DNA of 64,000 nucleotides from Paenibacillus sp. W2I17 (GCF_030815985.1 NZ_JAUSXM010000001.1:806001-870000), one strand, 5' to 3'; positions 1 through 9,261 are shown, counted from the first letter of the stretch. Notes: generated from the sequence alone by a model not told the origin. A program made the numbers and translations.

Positions 1-42
1 TATGATATGATTCTCCGGGATAACTGGAGCGGCAAGTTTTAA
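1..42 (+). CDS. 3' end of an unidentified gene (partial)
   Basis: Frame 1 is open from the left edge to a TAA at 40-42 and gives only 13 residues ending in NWSGKF. The 13-bp hairpin at 95-124 lies just downstream, which fits the end of a plus-strand gene converging on the GH43 gene. Too little is present to name it, and a chance open stretch of this length is quite possible. Confidence 0.3.
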   Translation, partial: YDMILRDNWSGKF

Positions 43-94
43 GGCAACTTACCATAACTTGTGGTACGGTTCGGCGTATTATCTGTAGTGCGAA

Positions 95-124
95 ATCGAA
101 GGCACCCAGTAGGGTGCCTTCGAT
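95..124. terminator. Bidirectional hairpin terminator
   Basis: Perfect 13-bp inverted repeat (arms 95-107 and 112-124, core AAGGCACCC) with a 4-base loop. It lies between the partial plus-strand frame at the left edge and the end of the minus-strand GH43 gene, so it probably ends both. The trailing T-run is weak on both strands. Confidence 0.6.
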
Positions 125-198
125 GTTCTTACTGTCTCTCTTTGGCAAGTTGGATAAACGAACTCAAATCCATCAACCAACCTTGTTGGGACACTCGT

Positions 199-1182
199 TC
201 ACTGTAAAGAACGTGCAAGTGCTGCAACAGAGCCGCGGAAATCGGGTCTGCCGTCAGCCGTCCACAAAAGCTCTGTCACAAATGTATGGCGATTCGGATC
301 GTACAGTGGATCTCCTATAATGTTCTTGTACGTTCTTGCGTGGAACACAAATAGCGTCTTTTCGTCGGCCTCTGACACCGTGAAGGAATTATGACCGGGA
401 CCATACATAGAGATGCTCTCATCTGTCGAGAAAACCGCTGCTTGCGACTTGCGCCATGAGGTGGCATCTAGCAAATCAGCATCCGCATCGGCTTCAAGCA
501 GGCCCATGCAATAATTGAAATCAGTGGCGCTAGCCGAGTAAGAGAGGAATATCCGATCACCCTTGCGAAGAAATGCCGCGCCTTCGTTCACTTTATAACC
601 AATGATCTCCCAGTCATATTCCGGCATCGAAATCATCGTTTGCGGCCCAGTCAGCGTCCACGGATTGCTCATTTTAGATATATACAGATTAGAGTTGCCT
701 TCGATATTCGAATCCTTTTGTGCCCATACGTAATAACGGCTGCCATTATGCTCAAAGGTAGTGGCATCGAGGGCGAAGCTTTCCCACGCGGTACGAACCT
801 GTCCTCTTTCCGTCCAACTGCCTTCGAGCGGATTGGCATGTTCATTCTCCAGCACGTACATCCGATGGTCGAACAAGCCTTCAATCGTTCCCGTCGTGCG
901 TGCGGCAGCGAAATACACGTACCATTTGTCATCAATAAAATGAAGTTCAGGCGCCCATATATTGGTACTAAGAATACCAGTCTCGCGCTTTCTCCAGATC
1001 ACTACAGGAGTTGATGTAACAAACTCCTCAAGGTTCTGGGCTCTACGGATTTCAATCCGATCATACTCCGGAACGGATGCTACGAAGTAATAATAACCGT
1101 CCGAATGTCGGTACATAAAAGGATCTGCTCTCTGCTCAATTAATGGTTGAATGTCGTGTAACGCTCTTGGCTGGATTTCCAT
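199..1182 (-). CDS. Glycoside hydrolase family 43 (arabinosidase-type)
   Basis: A 327-residue protein with the single five-bladed beta-propeller layout of GH43, an inverting family of arabinanases, arabinofuranosidases and xylosidases. Visible marks are the N-terminal ADPF (catalytic base Asp near residue 20), WAPELHF, the central LDAT (pKa-modulating Asp) and NEGAAFL (general acid Glu near residue 200). There is no signal peptide, so it probably acts in the cytosol on imported arabino-oligosaccharides. It is the last gene of the operon with the two permeases and the binding protein. Start ATG at 1182 follows GCAGGTGATAAG. Exact substrate cannot be read from sequence; arabinan side chains are favoured by the AraR-like regulator nearby. 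Confidence 0.85.
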   Translation of the reverse strand: MEIQPRALHDIQPLIEQRADPFMYRHSDGYYYFVASVPEYDRIEIRRAQNLEEFVTSTPVVIWRKRETGILSTNIWAPELHFIDDKWYVYFAAARTTGTIEGLFDHRMYVLENEHANPLEGSWTERGQVRTAWESFALDATTFEHNGSRYYVWAQKDSNIEGNSNLYISKMSNPWTLTGPQTMISMPEYDWEIIGYKVNEGAAFLRKGDRIFLSYSASATDFNYCMGLLEADADADLLDATSWRKSQAAVFSTDESISMYGPGHNSFTVSEADEKTLFVFHARTYKNIIGDPLYDPNRHTFVTELLWTADGRPDFRGSVAALARSLQ

Positions 1183-1210
1183 CTTATCACCTGCTTCATC
1201 ATAATATTTT

Positions 1211-2059
1211 CTACCCTTTAACAGCCCCTGCAGTCATACCGTCTATGAAATATTTCTGGAAAGCAATAAACAGTATGAAAATTGGAATGATGGAGAAGAA
1301 GGAGCCCACGATCAAGAGGTCATAGTTATTGCCATAAGGAGTTAACAACGTTTTCAAACCGATTGGAAGTGTGAATTTACTCTGATCTCCGAGCACCATG
1401 AATGGCCACAACAGATTATTCCAGCTATTCATACCATTCAAAATGGCCATTGCCGCAAAGGAAGGCTTCATAATCGGCATAATTAGTCTGAAATAAATCG
1501 CATACTCGTTTGCGCCATCAACCCGCCCAGATTGAATAATCTCTTTGGGTATGCTTCTTAGATATTGCCTGAAGAAAAATATTGTCGCGGCATTGGCTAT
1601 ACCCGGCAGAATGATTGCTGAATAGCTATTCACCATTTTCAAATCATTAATTAGGCTGTACAAAGGAACCAGCAGTATTTCGAAAGGCACCATCATAATG
1701 AGCAAAACACATATAAAGAGGAAGTTCTTCCCTTTAAAATCATATGCTGCAAAACCATATCCAACAAATGCGCTTACAAAAAGTGTTAAAACTACTTGAA
1801 CGATTGTTAAAGTCATACTGTTCCAAAACCACACAAAATAATCATGTTCTCCTGTAAACAGATAGATAAAATTGTCAAAACTCATAATACTAAAATCCAA
1901 ACTTAGGTTAAGACCATATCTAATTAATGATTCACCTGGTTTGAAGGAAGATAGGGCCACTGCATAGAATGGAATCATTATTATAACGAATAGTATAATG
2001 AACAAACTAATAATTACTATTCTGGATATGAATTCATTCCTCGTCTGACTTTTGCCCAC
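1211..2059 (-). CDS. araQ: Carbohydrate ABC transporter permease, MalG/AraQ type
   Basis: Inner-membrane permease of the CUT1 sugar transporter family with about six membrane segments. The EAA loop that docks the ATPase reads RVDGANEYAIYFRLIMPIM. The GTG start at 2059 is chosen because AAAGGAGGAGG lies six bases upstream and overlaps the last codons of the preceding permease; the frame stays open a few codons further up but without a better site. 282 residues, usual for the family. No ATPase gene is in the operon, so it probably borrows a shared MsmX-type ATPase encoded elsewhere, as is common for CUT1 systems in Firmicutes. The symbol is by family resemblance and context only. Confidence 0.85.
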   Translation of the reverse strand: MGKSQTRNEFISRIVIISLFIILFVIIMIPFYAVALSSFKPGESLIRYGLNLSLDFSIMSFDNFIYLFTGEHDYFVWFWNSMTLTIVQVVLTLFVSAFVGYGFAAYDFKGKNFLFICVLLIMMVPFEILLVPLYSLINDLKMVNSYSAIILPGIANAATIFFFRQYLRSIPKEIIQSGRVDGANEYAIYFRLIMPIMKPSFAAMAILNGMNSWNNLLWPFMVLGDQSKFTLPIGLKTLLTPYGNNYDLLIVGSFFSIIPIFILFIAFQKYFIDGMTAGAVKG

Positions 2060-2060
2060 T

Positions 2061-2957
2061 TTAATCCTCCTCCTTTTTGAACATTCCACTAAATTTCAAC
2101 TGCGTTAAATTGATAACCATAGCAATGACTAACAGAATGATACCAACTGCAGCTGCGTAACCCAGCTTATTTTTCTCAATCCCTTGTCTATACAGATATC
2201 CAACAATGGTTAAGCCAATATTTTTGGGTGAATTGTTACCGTTAAACATCATCAGGCTCTCGGTAAACATGGCTAACCCTGCATAAACACTAATTGTCGT
2301 AACATATACCGTGGTCGGCTTCAATAATGGCATTGTGATCGTTCTAAACTTCTGCCAAGCAGATGCTCCGTCAATTGAAGCAGCCTCATAAAATTCATTG
2401 TCAATGCTTTTCAAACCGGATAGATAGTAAAGCATATTAACACCTGTCCATCTCCAACATGCGAGGATTAACAGTGCTGCCATACTCCATTCTCCGTCTT
2501 TCAAGAATTTAATAGGCTCTACACCAAATAGACCCAGGAAACTGTTCATTAATGAACCTTCCATTTCACCGAATGTAAGGCGGAAAATGGTACCCGCAAC
2601 TGCGACAGATGTCAATGCAGGGAGAAAGAACGAAGATTTAAAAAACTCTCTTCCCATCATTAACTTACTGTTGATCATAACGGCGAATAACATGGGAAAG
2701 GGAATTAACAACACTAAGGTTCCTAACATGTACACAACGCTATTTTTAATAGCCGTCAAAAACACTTTATCTGTAAGCAATTTCGAATAATTCGCTTCGC
2801 CAATCCATTTAGGATCCTGTCCCAACATCTTATCTTGAAAGCTCATTACGAATGAATTTACAAGCGGATAAAACCAGAATATCAAAAATATAAGTATAAA
2901 TGGCAATACAAAAACATAAGGCGCAACTTTTTGAGAGTATACAAATTTCTTTATCAT
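2061..2957 (-). CDS. araP: Carbohydrate ABC transporter permease, MalF/AraP type
   Basis: 298-residue CUT1 permease with six predicted membrane segments, starting with a long hydrophobic segment near residues 12-32. The EAA loop EAASIDGASAWQKFRTITMP is near residue 190. It pairs with the AraQ-like permease, whose ribosome binding site lies inside its last codons, so the two are translationally coupled. The start ATG follows GGGAGATTGAGAAT. It lies between the binding protein and the second permease, the usual order for an oligosaccharide importer. Confidence 0.85.
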   Translation of the reverse strand: MIKKFVYSQKVAPYVFVLPFILIFLIFWFYPLVNSFVMSFQDKMLGQDPKWIGEANYSKLLTDKVFLTAIKNSVVYMLGTLVLLIPFPMLFAVMINSKLMMGREFFKSSFFLPALTSVAVAGTIFRLTFGEMEGSLMNSFLGLFGVEPIKFLKDGEWSMAALLILACWRWTGVNMLYYLSGLKSIDNEFYEAASIDGASAWQKFRTITMPLLKPTTVYVTTISVYAGLAMFTESLMMFNGNNSPKNIGLTIVGYLYRQGIEKNKLGYAAAVGIILLVIAMVINLTQLKFSGMFKKEED

Positions 2958-2982
2958 ATTCTCAATCTCCCTTGACTATGGT

Positions 2983-3017
2983 TAAACCTGCCGACCACAT
3001 ACCTGCCGACAGGTTTA
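2983..3017 (-). promoter_or_regulatory. Intercistronic hairpin between binding protein and permease genes
   Basis: TAAACCTG at 2983-2990 pairs with CAGGTTTA at 3010-3017. There is no T-run, so it is more likely an mRNA-stabilising or attenuating hairpin that keeps the binding-protein transcript in excess over the permeases, as is usual in ABC importer operons. That role is inferred from position. Confidence 0.45.
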
Positions 3018-3040
3018 ATCAAATCATTTACTTATTATAT

Positions 3041-4378
3041 TTATTTCAATTCTTGTTCAATTGCTTCTTGTGCTTCATCCAGCGCTTCCTTCACGTCTTG
3101 GCCATCTTCAAAGATCGCATTCAAAGTAACCGTATTGAAGACATTGCCGATCGTCGGTGACGCTTTAACGGATTTGATTGCTTGAATTTCGTCTTTGATT
3201 TCATTCAAAGTATCAAATGCATTTGTTTTAAAGTATTGGACGTACTCGTTATCAGGGTTTTTCGTTACTGCATCATCTTTCCAGACTTCCATGTTGATTG
3301 GATCGAATCCAAGCGTATTCCAGATTTCAGTAGTAGCTTCTTTCGAAAGCTTAGCAAAGGCTACAAATTCTTTGGCCAATTGAACGTCTTTACCATTCTT
3401 AGTAACAACTGTGCCGGTACCGCCTAAGCCAACGGAACGAGGATTACCTTCTTCAAATACAGGCAATGGAGCGATTGCATACTTACCTTTAAGGTCCTTC
3501 ATTTCGTTTACAAAGCGGGACATGTACCACTCAGGCATCAATGCACTTGCGTAGTTGCCTTTGTTGTATTCGCCTTTTGCTTCTTCTGTGTCGGGTTGTC
3601 CGCCAGGGATCGTATGAATAACATTGTTCTTCTGCAGATCGACCAACATTTCATACGCTTTAATCATTTCAGGCGAGTTAACTTTTGGATTACCATTTTC
3701 ATCTGTAAAATCAGCGTTTTGCTGAGCTAGCAGCAGCGATGCTTGCCACGTAGCTGATGTATCAGCAGTACCTAAGTACTTGCCAGTCTTTTCATAAACT
3801 TTTATGCCTGCTTGTTTGTAATCTTCCCAAGTTTTGATTGTCTTGTAGTCAACACCTGCTTGTTCGAGAATTTCAGTGTTGTAGAAAGCAAGCGTAGCAC
3901 CTACGTGATAATCAAAGCCATAAACCTGGTCGGCTTTGGAGTAAATCTCGACACGTGAAGGAACAACAACGTCTTTGTATGGTGCAAATACATCATTCAA
4001 AGATTCCAGTGGAACGTTGTCACCTTCCAAGAATTTAGGGAATTGACCAAGCTCGATATCCGCGATATCAGGCGCACCTTTTCCGCTTGTAACTGCCAAT
4101 AAGAGCTTGTTGTGCATATCATCGTAAGGCATAACCGTTACATTTAACTTAATCTGTTTGTCTGGGTTCTGTTGGTTCCATAACCCCAGCATTTTATCTA
4201 AATGCTTGCCGTGCAAATCTACGAATGTCCAAAATGACAATTCTGTTGCATTCTCACCGGCATCAGCGCCTAATTGCTGTGTTTCCGTTTTTGAATCAGA
4301 AGGATTACCACATGCTGTAAAAACAAGTGACATAATAAGGACCGTAACGATGGAGATTATAGTACTGCGTTTTTTCAT
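3041..4378 (-). CDS. araN: Sugar ABC transporter substrate-binding lipoprotein
   Basis: 445-residue family 1 extracellular solute-binding protein. The N-terminus is a lipoprotein signal: KKR, a hydrophobic stretch, then lipobox FTAC with the modified Cys at about residue 23. The mature part has the two-lobed sugar-binding fold signature, including PDIADIELGQF near 110 and GLGGTGTVV near 320. It is the first gene of the operon and lies divergent to the GntR/LacI regulator. It would capture arabino-oligosaccharides outside the membrane and hand them to the two permeases. Start ATG follows GAGAGGATGACGAACAA. Confidence 0.85.
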   Translation of the reverse strand: MKKRSTIISIVTVLIMSLVFTACGNPSDSKTETQQLGADAGENATELSFWTFVDLHGKHLDKMLGLWNQQNPDKQIKLNVTVMPYDDMHNKLLLAVTSGKGAPDIADIELGQFPKFLEGDNVPLESLNDVFAPYKDVVVPSRVEIYSKADQVYGFDYHVGATLAFYNTEILEQAGVDYKTIKTWEDYKQAGIKVYEKTGKYLGTADTSATWQASLLLAQQNADFTDENGNPKVNSPEMIKAYEMLVDLQKNNVIHTIPGGQPDTEEAKGEYNKGNYASALMPEWYMSRFVNEMKDLKGKYAIAPLPVFEEGNPRSVGLGGTGTVVTKNGKDVQLAKEFVAFAKLSKEATTEIWNTLGFDPINMEVWKDDAVTKNPDNEYVQYFKTNAFDTLNEIKDEIQAIKSVKASPTIGNVFNTVTLNAIFEDGQDVKEALDEAQEAIEQELK

Positions 4379-4541
4379 TTGTTCGTCATCCTCTCTTTTT
4401 TGTTATGCATTTGAAAAGTCGGCTGACTAGTTAGTTCTGTTAATTTAAGCGGGTTCAATCCACCTTGGCACCACCATCCTTAACATAATTCTAACCGTTC
4501 AAAGAAAAGACCCCTTCGCAACAATTTCTCAGATTCAATAT

Positions 4542-4556
4542 TGTAAGCGCTTTACA
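4542..4556. promoter_or_regulatory. cre-like catabolite control palindrome
   Basis: TGTAAGCGCTTTACA, with perfect TGTAA/TTACA arms around a GCGCT centre, resembles the CcpA catabolite-responsive element but is one base longer than the 14-base consensus. It sits between the divergent transporter operon and regulator. It overlaps a candidate plus-strand -35 (TTGTAA 4541-4546), 18 bases before a perfect -10 TATAAT (4565-4570). This suggests glucose repression of arabinose functions, as in other Firmicutes. It could instead be a site for the adjacent regulator. Confidence 0.6.
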
Positions 4557-4639
4557 TGCCGTATTATAATATAGATGAAATATGCTTTATATAACCAATT
4601 GATTATAAAATCATAAAGTTTATGGGGAGATGCAACTTT

Positions 4640-5704
4640 TTGAAAAAGCTGGCGCTCTACAAACAAATTCGAGAAGATATTCTTCAGAAAATTAAATCAG
4701 GGCAGCTTCGACCAACGGACCGCATTCCTTCTGAGCAAGAACTAATGGACGAATTCAGAGTAAGTAAAATAACCGTCAGGAACGCCCTAACCCTACTAGC
4801 TGACGAAGGATTAATTATACGCGTACAAGGCAAAGGCTCATTCGTCTCTTCTAGTCTTGTTGTTTCTAGCATCAATTCTCCGCCATCCCCATGCAGCGCG
4901 TCCTCCATGCCGCTCATCGGCTTCATCATTCCGACGATGAGGACCCGTGTCATTCAGAAGCTCGTTGACTACACGGAACAATTCCTGCAAGAAGCCGGCT
5001 TCAGCATGATACTAAGCATCACGCGCGAGTCCTCCTCTATCGAATCAAACGTCATTCGTACACTAACGGAGCTCGGTGTGAAGGGGCTGATCGTTTTTCC
5101 GACAGAAGATGAGAAGTACAACGAATCATTACTGCGTCTGTCGCTCGATAAATTCCCGTGTGTGTTCATCGACCGCTATCTGCGCAATATTGAGACGTAC
5201 ACCATTACATCCGACAATTACGGCGGTGCGTACAAGGCGGTCTCCCATTTGCTATCCAAGAGTCATCAGCAGATTGCGCTCATCTCACCTGAAAATGCCA
5301 ATACAGCCGTCGAGGACCGCACGCTCGGCTTCGAGCAGGCGTACACAGATCAAGGCATCTCGATTGACAAGCGCTTGTGGTGTCACATTCCTCTCGACAT
5401 TCTACGCAGCGAGCAAGCATTGGACTATGTAAGCAACTTCTTGCAGAACCACAGTGGAATTTCGGCAGCCTTCTCCTTGACTGAAGAAACAGCACGCCTT
5501 ACATCGGCCGCTATCAGTCGTCTGAACAATCACTCAAATATCGATTTGCTATCTTTCGATAATCCACATCTTTCAGGCGTAGCTTATGTGCAGCAGGATG
5601 AACAGGAAATGGCACGAACAGCCGTAAAGCTGTTACGTGAACAAATGGAAGATATTTATTCTCCTAAGAACGCCGTCATCCCCGTGCAACTCATCTTCCC
5701 TTAA
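4640..5704 (+). CDS. araR: GntR/LacI hybrid regulator, AraR-like
   Basis: 354-residue transcription factor with a GntR winged helix at the N-terminus (YKQIREDILQKIKSGQL, then SEQELMDEFRVSKITVRNAL) and a LacI-type periplasmic-binding effector domain from about residue 90. This fusion is typical of AraR, the arabinose-responsive repressor of Bacillus and relatives. TTG at 4640 is taken as the start because GGGGAGA lies nine bases upstream; the ATG at 4622 overlaps that site and has none of its own. It is divergent from the arabino-oligosaccharide operon, which it probably represses. Confidence 0.8.
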   Translation: MKKLALYKQIREDILQKIKSGQLRPTDRIPSEQELMDEFRVSKITVRNALTLLADEGLIIRVQGKGSFVSSSLVVSSINSPPSPCSASSMPLIGFIIPTMRTRVIQKLVDYTEQFLQEAGFSMILSITRESSSIESNVIRTLTELGVKGLIVFPTEDEKYNESLLRLSLDKFPCVFIDRYLRNIETYTITSDNYGGAYKAVSHLLSKSHQQIALISPENANTAVEDRTLGFEQAYTDQGISIDKRLWCHIPLDILRSEQALDYVSNFLQNHSGISAAFSLTEETARLTSAAISRLNNHSNIDLLSFDNPHLSGVAYVQQDEQEMARTAVKLLREQMEDIYSPKNAVIPVQLIFP

Positions 5705-5871
5705 CACGACAAAGGTTGCAGCCAGGCGATAGATAAACTGGGCATATTGTTTGGTTTTACCGGCGATGTTGTTCATGATTGTCTGCCTAGAAAAGTTAGT
5801 CATGATACAAAAAAACTTACTCAAGCAAAATATTCAATTCATTTAACTTTTATCTCGCCACAGGATTCCAT

Positions 5872-5956
5872 CATAATACTATTTAGATAATTACCTAATC
5901 CGAAATGACACAATGTTTTTGTCCTCAGCTTGGGACAAGAACATTGTTCCTTAAAG
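5872..5956. repeat. Repeat family B, copy 1
   Basis: Contains ctaatccgaaatgacacaat and a hairpin of GTCC(T)CAGC...GGGACAAGAAC type. Shares its layout with the copies at 6178, 9262, 18972, 60177 and 63616, all in the same orientation. This copy lacks the terminator-like second hairpin. The gap 5705-6492 otherwise holds only the second copy and no convincing gene. Confidence 0.7.
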
Positions 5957-6177
5957 GACAACAACATAGTTCCATTGCCTCTTTTACCTTTAAGTATTCT
6001 TTTACTACAACAACAAAAAAAACCGTTAATTATCATATCACATGGTCAATTTAATGAAACAGATCAAATAATTAGATTAGACAGTGACACCTTGTTCCCA
6101 CTCTTCTTCCAAATGGAACAGAGTTTTTCCCTTTAGAAAACGATTTGAGCCTTATCTCAGCACATTAGTTCCGTCAT

Positions 6178-6310
6178 TATAAAATTTAGATAACAATCTA
6201 ATCCGCAATGACACAATGTTCTTGTCCTCAGCTTGAGACAAGAACTTGGTTCCTTAAAACAAAAAAGCCGCTATAATAGCGACTTTGAATGGAATAATGT
6301 TCTTGTGCCT
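6178..6310. repeat. Repeat family B, copy 2, with terminator hairpin
   Basis: Fuller copy: the TTCTTGTCC/GACAAGAA inverted repeat, then aaaaaagccgctataatagcgacttt. Read on the minus strand, the second hairpin is followed by a T-run, so it can end the minus-strand gene at 6493-6780. Confidence 0.7.
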
Positions 6311-6492
6311 CGACATGTATCTCTTGCTAATTGAAACTGTGGCTTAGTGACTTGCCCCCTAGTAATTGATGAATCCCCACTTCCAGTTTTGAAGAACCCG
6401 GAGGAGTCCATTAGCTGCTCGGTCAGTCAACCACAGATGGCTCAATCCCACATGTTCCTGCGCCCTATCCCATTAATGATATGTTGGCTCGT

Positions 6493-6780
6493 TTATTGCT
6501 GCATTATTTGCGCTTTAATTTGTTCTATTGAAGAGTTTCTTTGGCTATCGATTTGAGTTAATTGAGTATCGTAAATTTGAAGAGCTTGGTCCCTTCTTTG
6601 AGTAAGGTCATTCAAATTCGCCTCTAATTGCTTTAACTGCTCATTATCAGCAGGAACACTCCTCGCTTTTAAATCGTTGATACACGCTGAGATCGGTATC
6701 AGTGTTTGCTCGAAACCACTAGCAGCAGCTGTACGCATCACCTCAACACTGCTACGAATACATTGAAATAGCTCGCTCAT
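6493..6780 (-). CDS. Small coiled-coil hypothetical protein
   Basis: 95 residues with no recognised family. It is rich in Gln, Leu and charged residues, with a probable coiled coil from about residue 45 to the end (QLKQLEANLNDLTQRRDQAL). The start is placed at the ATG at 6780, which overlaps an upstream remnant frame; no clear ribosome binding site is visible there, so coupling to the upstream frame is possible. A family B terminator lies downstream. Function unknown. Confidence 0.55.
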   Translation of the reverse strand: MSELFQCIRSSVEVMRTAAASGFEQTLIPISACINDLKARSVPADNEQLKQLEANLNDLTQRRDQALQIYDTQLTQIDSQRNSSIEQIKAQIMQQ

Positions 6781-6925
6781 TATGTGGGGGAACAATATAA
6801 TCTATAATGATTTGCTTTATCTGTCCTTTGAGCTCTTCTGATTTAGCTTCATACTTTTTATTCATTTCATCTGCTTTTTCATTCAACTCATGAGATGCTT
6901 GGTCTACCGGCTCGTCTACCGCTCC
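6752..6925 (-). pseudogene. 5'-truncated coiled-coil gene fragment
   Basis: A coding-like frame without a start reads GAVDEPVDQASHELNEKAD onward through a Lys/Glu-rich helix and stops at 6752, overlapping the start of the 95-residue gene. The amino-acid pattern is protein-like but the 5' end is missing. It was probably the upstream partner of the next gene in a two-gene unit. Confidence 0.4.
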
Positions 6926-6948
6926 CTACTCCAAATCCACATTACACA

Positions 6949-6992
6949 TTGACAATTTGGCTTCAATGATTTTATGATGAATTAAAATTCAT
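6949..6992 (+). promoter_or_regulatory. Sigma-A promoter with palindromic operator (TetR)
   Basis: TTGACA at 6949-6954, 18 bases, then TATGAT at 6973-6978. A 16-base palindrome with ATGAATT/AATTCAT arms at 6977-6992 overlaps the -10 and the expected start point. This is the usual layout of a self-repressed TetR gene, here the one at 7013. Confidence 0.7.
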
Positions 6993-7012
6993 TCAATAAA
7001 GGAGATTCCAAA

Positions 7013-7625
7013 GTGCCCCGTACACCTGAGCAATACGAGGCTATGCGCCTTGCAACCCGCACCAAAATTCAGACAGCGGCGATGCGGCTGTTTGTTCGTC
7101 AAGGATACGGCTCCACCAATGTGCAGCATATTGCCGATCAGGCTGGCATTAGCACCGGTCTGCTGTACCGCCATTACAAAACAAAGGATCAGCTATTCGA
7201 GGAACTGGTGCAGTTTGCCATGACCGGACTTGAGACGCTGATCGGGAAATTTCAGATCAGCGATGAGCCTGCTGAGGAACTGGCACGGTTCGCGAACGAG
7301 GTGTATCTCGATCTGTCTTCCGGCGATGACTTGGGACACCTCTTATTGCTGATGTCGCAATCCTTCTTCTCCACGGAGACGGACGGTCGGAAAGCGGCTC
7401 TCAAGCAGATCAATACCGACCTACTGCAAGCGACTGCCGCGCTCATCGTCCAAGGACAGCGACAGGGAAAGCTACGTGAAGGGAACGCTTATGAGATGGC
7501 TCAATAATTTCTTTTCTTCCATTCAGGGGCTGGCGATGATGAAGGTGATGCTGGAGGAAAAATTCACGATGCCGTCGAGATCGCTCTTGACCTTAGTACT
7601 CGAAAAGGAAGGTGAAATGTTATGA
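7013..7625 (+). pseudogene. TetR-family regulator, frameshifted near the 3' end
   Basis: Starts at GTG 7013 after AAAGGAGAT. The N-terminal TetR helix-turn-helix is intact (HIADQAGISTGLLYRHYKTK at residues 42-61). Translation stops at 7507, giving 164 residues, but the next frame continues with a normal TetR C-terminus (FFSSIQGLAMMKVMLEEKF) to a stop at 7625. That stop overlaps the start of the GNAT gene as ATGA. A single-base change near 7495-7503 would restore a roughly 203-residue protein coupled to its neighbour. Either a sequencing error, a recent mutation, or a truncated but still DNA-binding repressor. Confidence 0.75.
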
Positions 7626-8233
7626 AGTACTCGGGCGCATTTGAGGTTGTCCGCGCAGACCACGCGGGTGTAGAGGTCAGAAACCAGATGGCGGAGATTT
7701 TCGCCGACGGCTTCTCGCAGTGGCTCACGTATTTTTCTAAAGACCGAGATGTCACCGCAAAGGCGTTCGCCCATATGTTCGTGCTAGATCAATTTTATGT
7801 GGCTCTCGCTGGCGATCGGGTGGCGGCCTTCGGCGCATGCACGGACTGTCAGAGCTTCTCCCTAGAACTTCAGAGCGCACCGCTCCGCAGGCATCTGGGT
7901 TGGTTCAAGGGTTCGATGGCGGCACTCATTCTGAAGAGGGAGTTCCAAAAGCCGTTTGTCGACCCGCCGGCCGAAACGGGATCGGTCGAGTTTATCGGTA
8001 CTGCCTTATCCTTCCGCGGCCAAGGAGCGGCTTCGGCAGTTATTAAACATATGCTGGTTCATTTGCCGTACCGTAACTATCTCATAGAAGAGGTTGCCGA
8101 TACCAATGTCCCGGCCATCCGATTGTATGAGAAGCTGGGGTTCACGGAGTACAAACGCAAGTCCCTATCTCCCAGGCAGGCCCGTATATCAGGTATCAAT
8201 CACATGGTCTCGTTGTGTTTCGAGAAGGCCTAA
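7622..8233 (+). CDS. GNAT-family N-acetyltransferase
   Basis: 203 residues. The acetyl-CoA binding motif A reads RGQGAASAVIKHML near residue 125, and motif B reads ADTNVPAIRLYEKLGF near residue 160, both standard for GNAT enzymes. It overlaps the end of the TetR gene by four bases, so the regulator probably controls it. Substrate unknown; small-molecule or antibiotic acetylation is the common role for TetR-linked GNAT genes. Confidence 0.8.
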   Translation: MKYSGAFEVVRADHAGVEVRNQMAEIFADGFSQWLTYFSKDRDVTAKAFAHMFVLDQFYVALAGDRVAAFGACTDCQSFSLELQSAPLRRHLGWFKGSMAALILKREFQKPFVDPPAETGSVEFIGTALSFRGQGAASAVIKHMLVHLPYRNYLIEEVADTNVPAIRLYEKLGFTEYKRKSLSPRQARISGINHMVSLCFEKA

Positions 8234-8367
8234 ACGCCACAACAAGCTTGAACAACTTGCGCCGACAACATTTATAAGATCTGCGTATCTTTCAGATAAA
8301 AGTTATATTTACTAGGTTCTTAAAATTATCCAAACTATAAAATACCCGAGAACCGATTGAACTATTC

Positions 8368-8456
8368 TGCCCATTAGTTGAACAAAGAAGCAGCCGATCA
8401 CATTGATCAGCTGCTTCTTTGTATTATTGAGCTATTGTTTCCCGTTAGTTCAATAA
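8368..8456. repeat. Repeat family A, copy 1
   Basis: Starts with CTGCCCATTAGTTGAA, holds the hairpin AAAGAAGCAGC...GCTGCTTCTTT and ends with TTTCCCGTTAGTTCAATAA. The hairpin can act as a bidirectional terminator for the GNAT gene and the convergent peptidase gene. The last bases of the repeat include the restored stop codon of that peptidase. Confidence 0.75.
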
Positions 8457-9147
8457 GAACCTAAAAATTCTGTTTGAAGTTCTGTCTCTATAACCTTCTT
8501 TTCGAAGGAAACACTATACGCCTTAGCGTTAGGTCTTGAGCTAACTATTTTACTAATTCCTTGTTCTTTGTAATGAATAGCAACCCCATCATCTGTAGCA
8601 ATCCCTGATTGAATTTTTTTGATTCAATAAGTTTGTGATATGCAGGTCTTCTTTCTATTTCTCCATCGTAATGCGGACAATTACTCCCCTTTAAAAAACT
8701 CAAACATTTTATTGGTTCAAGTCCATCCCCATACGAGTCAGTAACCCCTTCTTCAAACCAACAAATGGAACCTGCACTTAACCCAGTTAAAATAACGCCT
8801 TGATTCCACGCTTTTCTTAAAATACTGTCTAACCCCCATTCTTTCCACAAAGCTAAAAGGTTTTTAGTATTTCCTCCACCAACATAAACAATATCCTTCT
8901 CTAAAATAAAGCTCTCAAAATCCCTTGTCGGAGGTTCAAATAAAGATAAATGAGATGGTTTACATTCTTGCTGATTAAAAAAGTTATAATACCTTGATAT
9001 ATAATTATCAGAATCTCCACTTGCAGTAGGGATGAAGCAAATTTGCGGCTTAACTTTCTTTGCTTGTTTTAATATATACAAATCTAACAATGGATTATCT
9101 GGTTCCATTGAGAATCCTCCACCACCAAGAGCAATTATTTGTCTCAT
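8450..9147 (-). pseudogene. Peptidase E-like (S51) protein, frameshifted in an A-run
   Basis: The N-terminal 180 residues match the S51 family: ALGGGGFSME at the start, VGGGNTKNLL and the nucleophile loop GLSAGSICWF. Reading breaks in a run of seven A (plus-strand T-run at 8627-8633): as given it ends at 8545. With eight A it would continue as GIATDDGVAIHYKEQGISK and on to a stop at 8450, giving the family length of about 232 residues. S51 enzymes cleave Asp-X dipeptides or act on cyanophycin-like substrates. A homopolymer error or phase-variable slip is as likely as true loss. Confidence 0.75.
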
Positions 9148-9261
9148 CTATGTACTCCTTTCATAAAAAAGTAATAAGTAATTAGTTCTACAAATAATAA
9201 ACAACCCCTCTTTGAACTATCCTGCCCGTTAGTTTAATGAATTGAAGGGCAAGATGACGAT

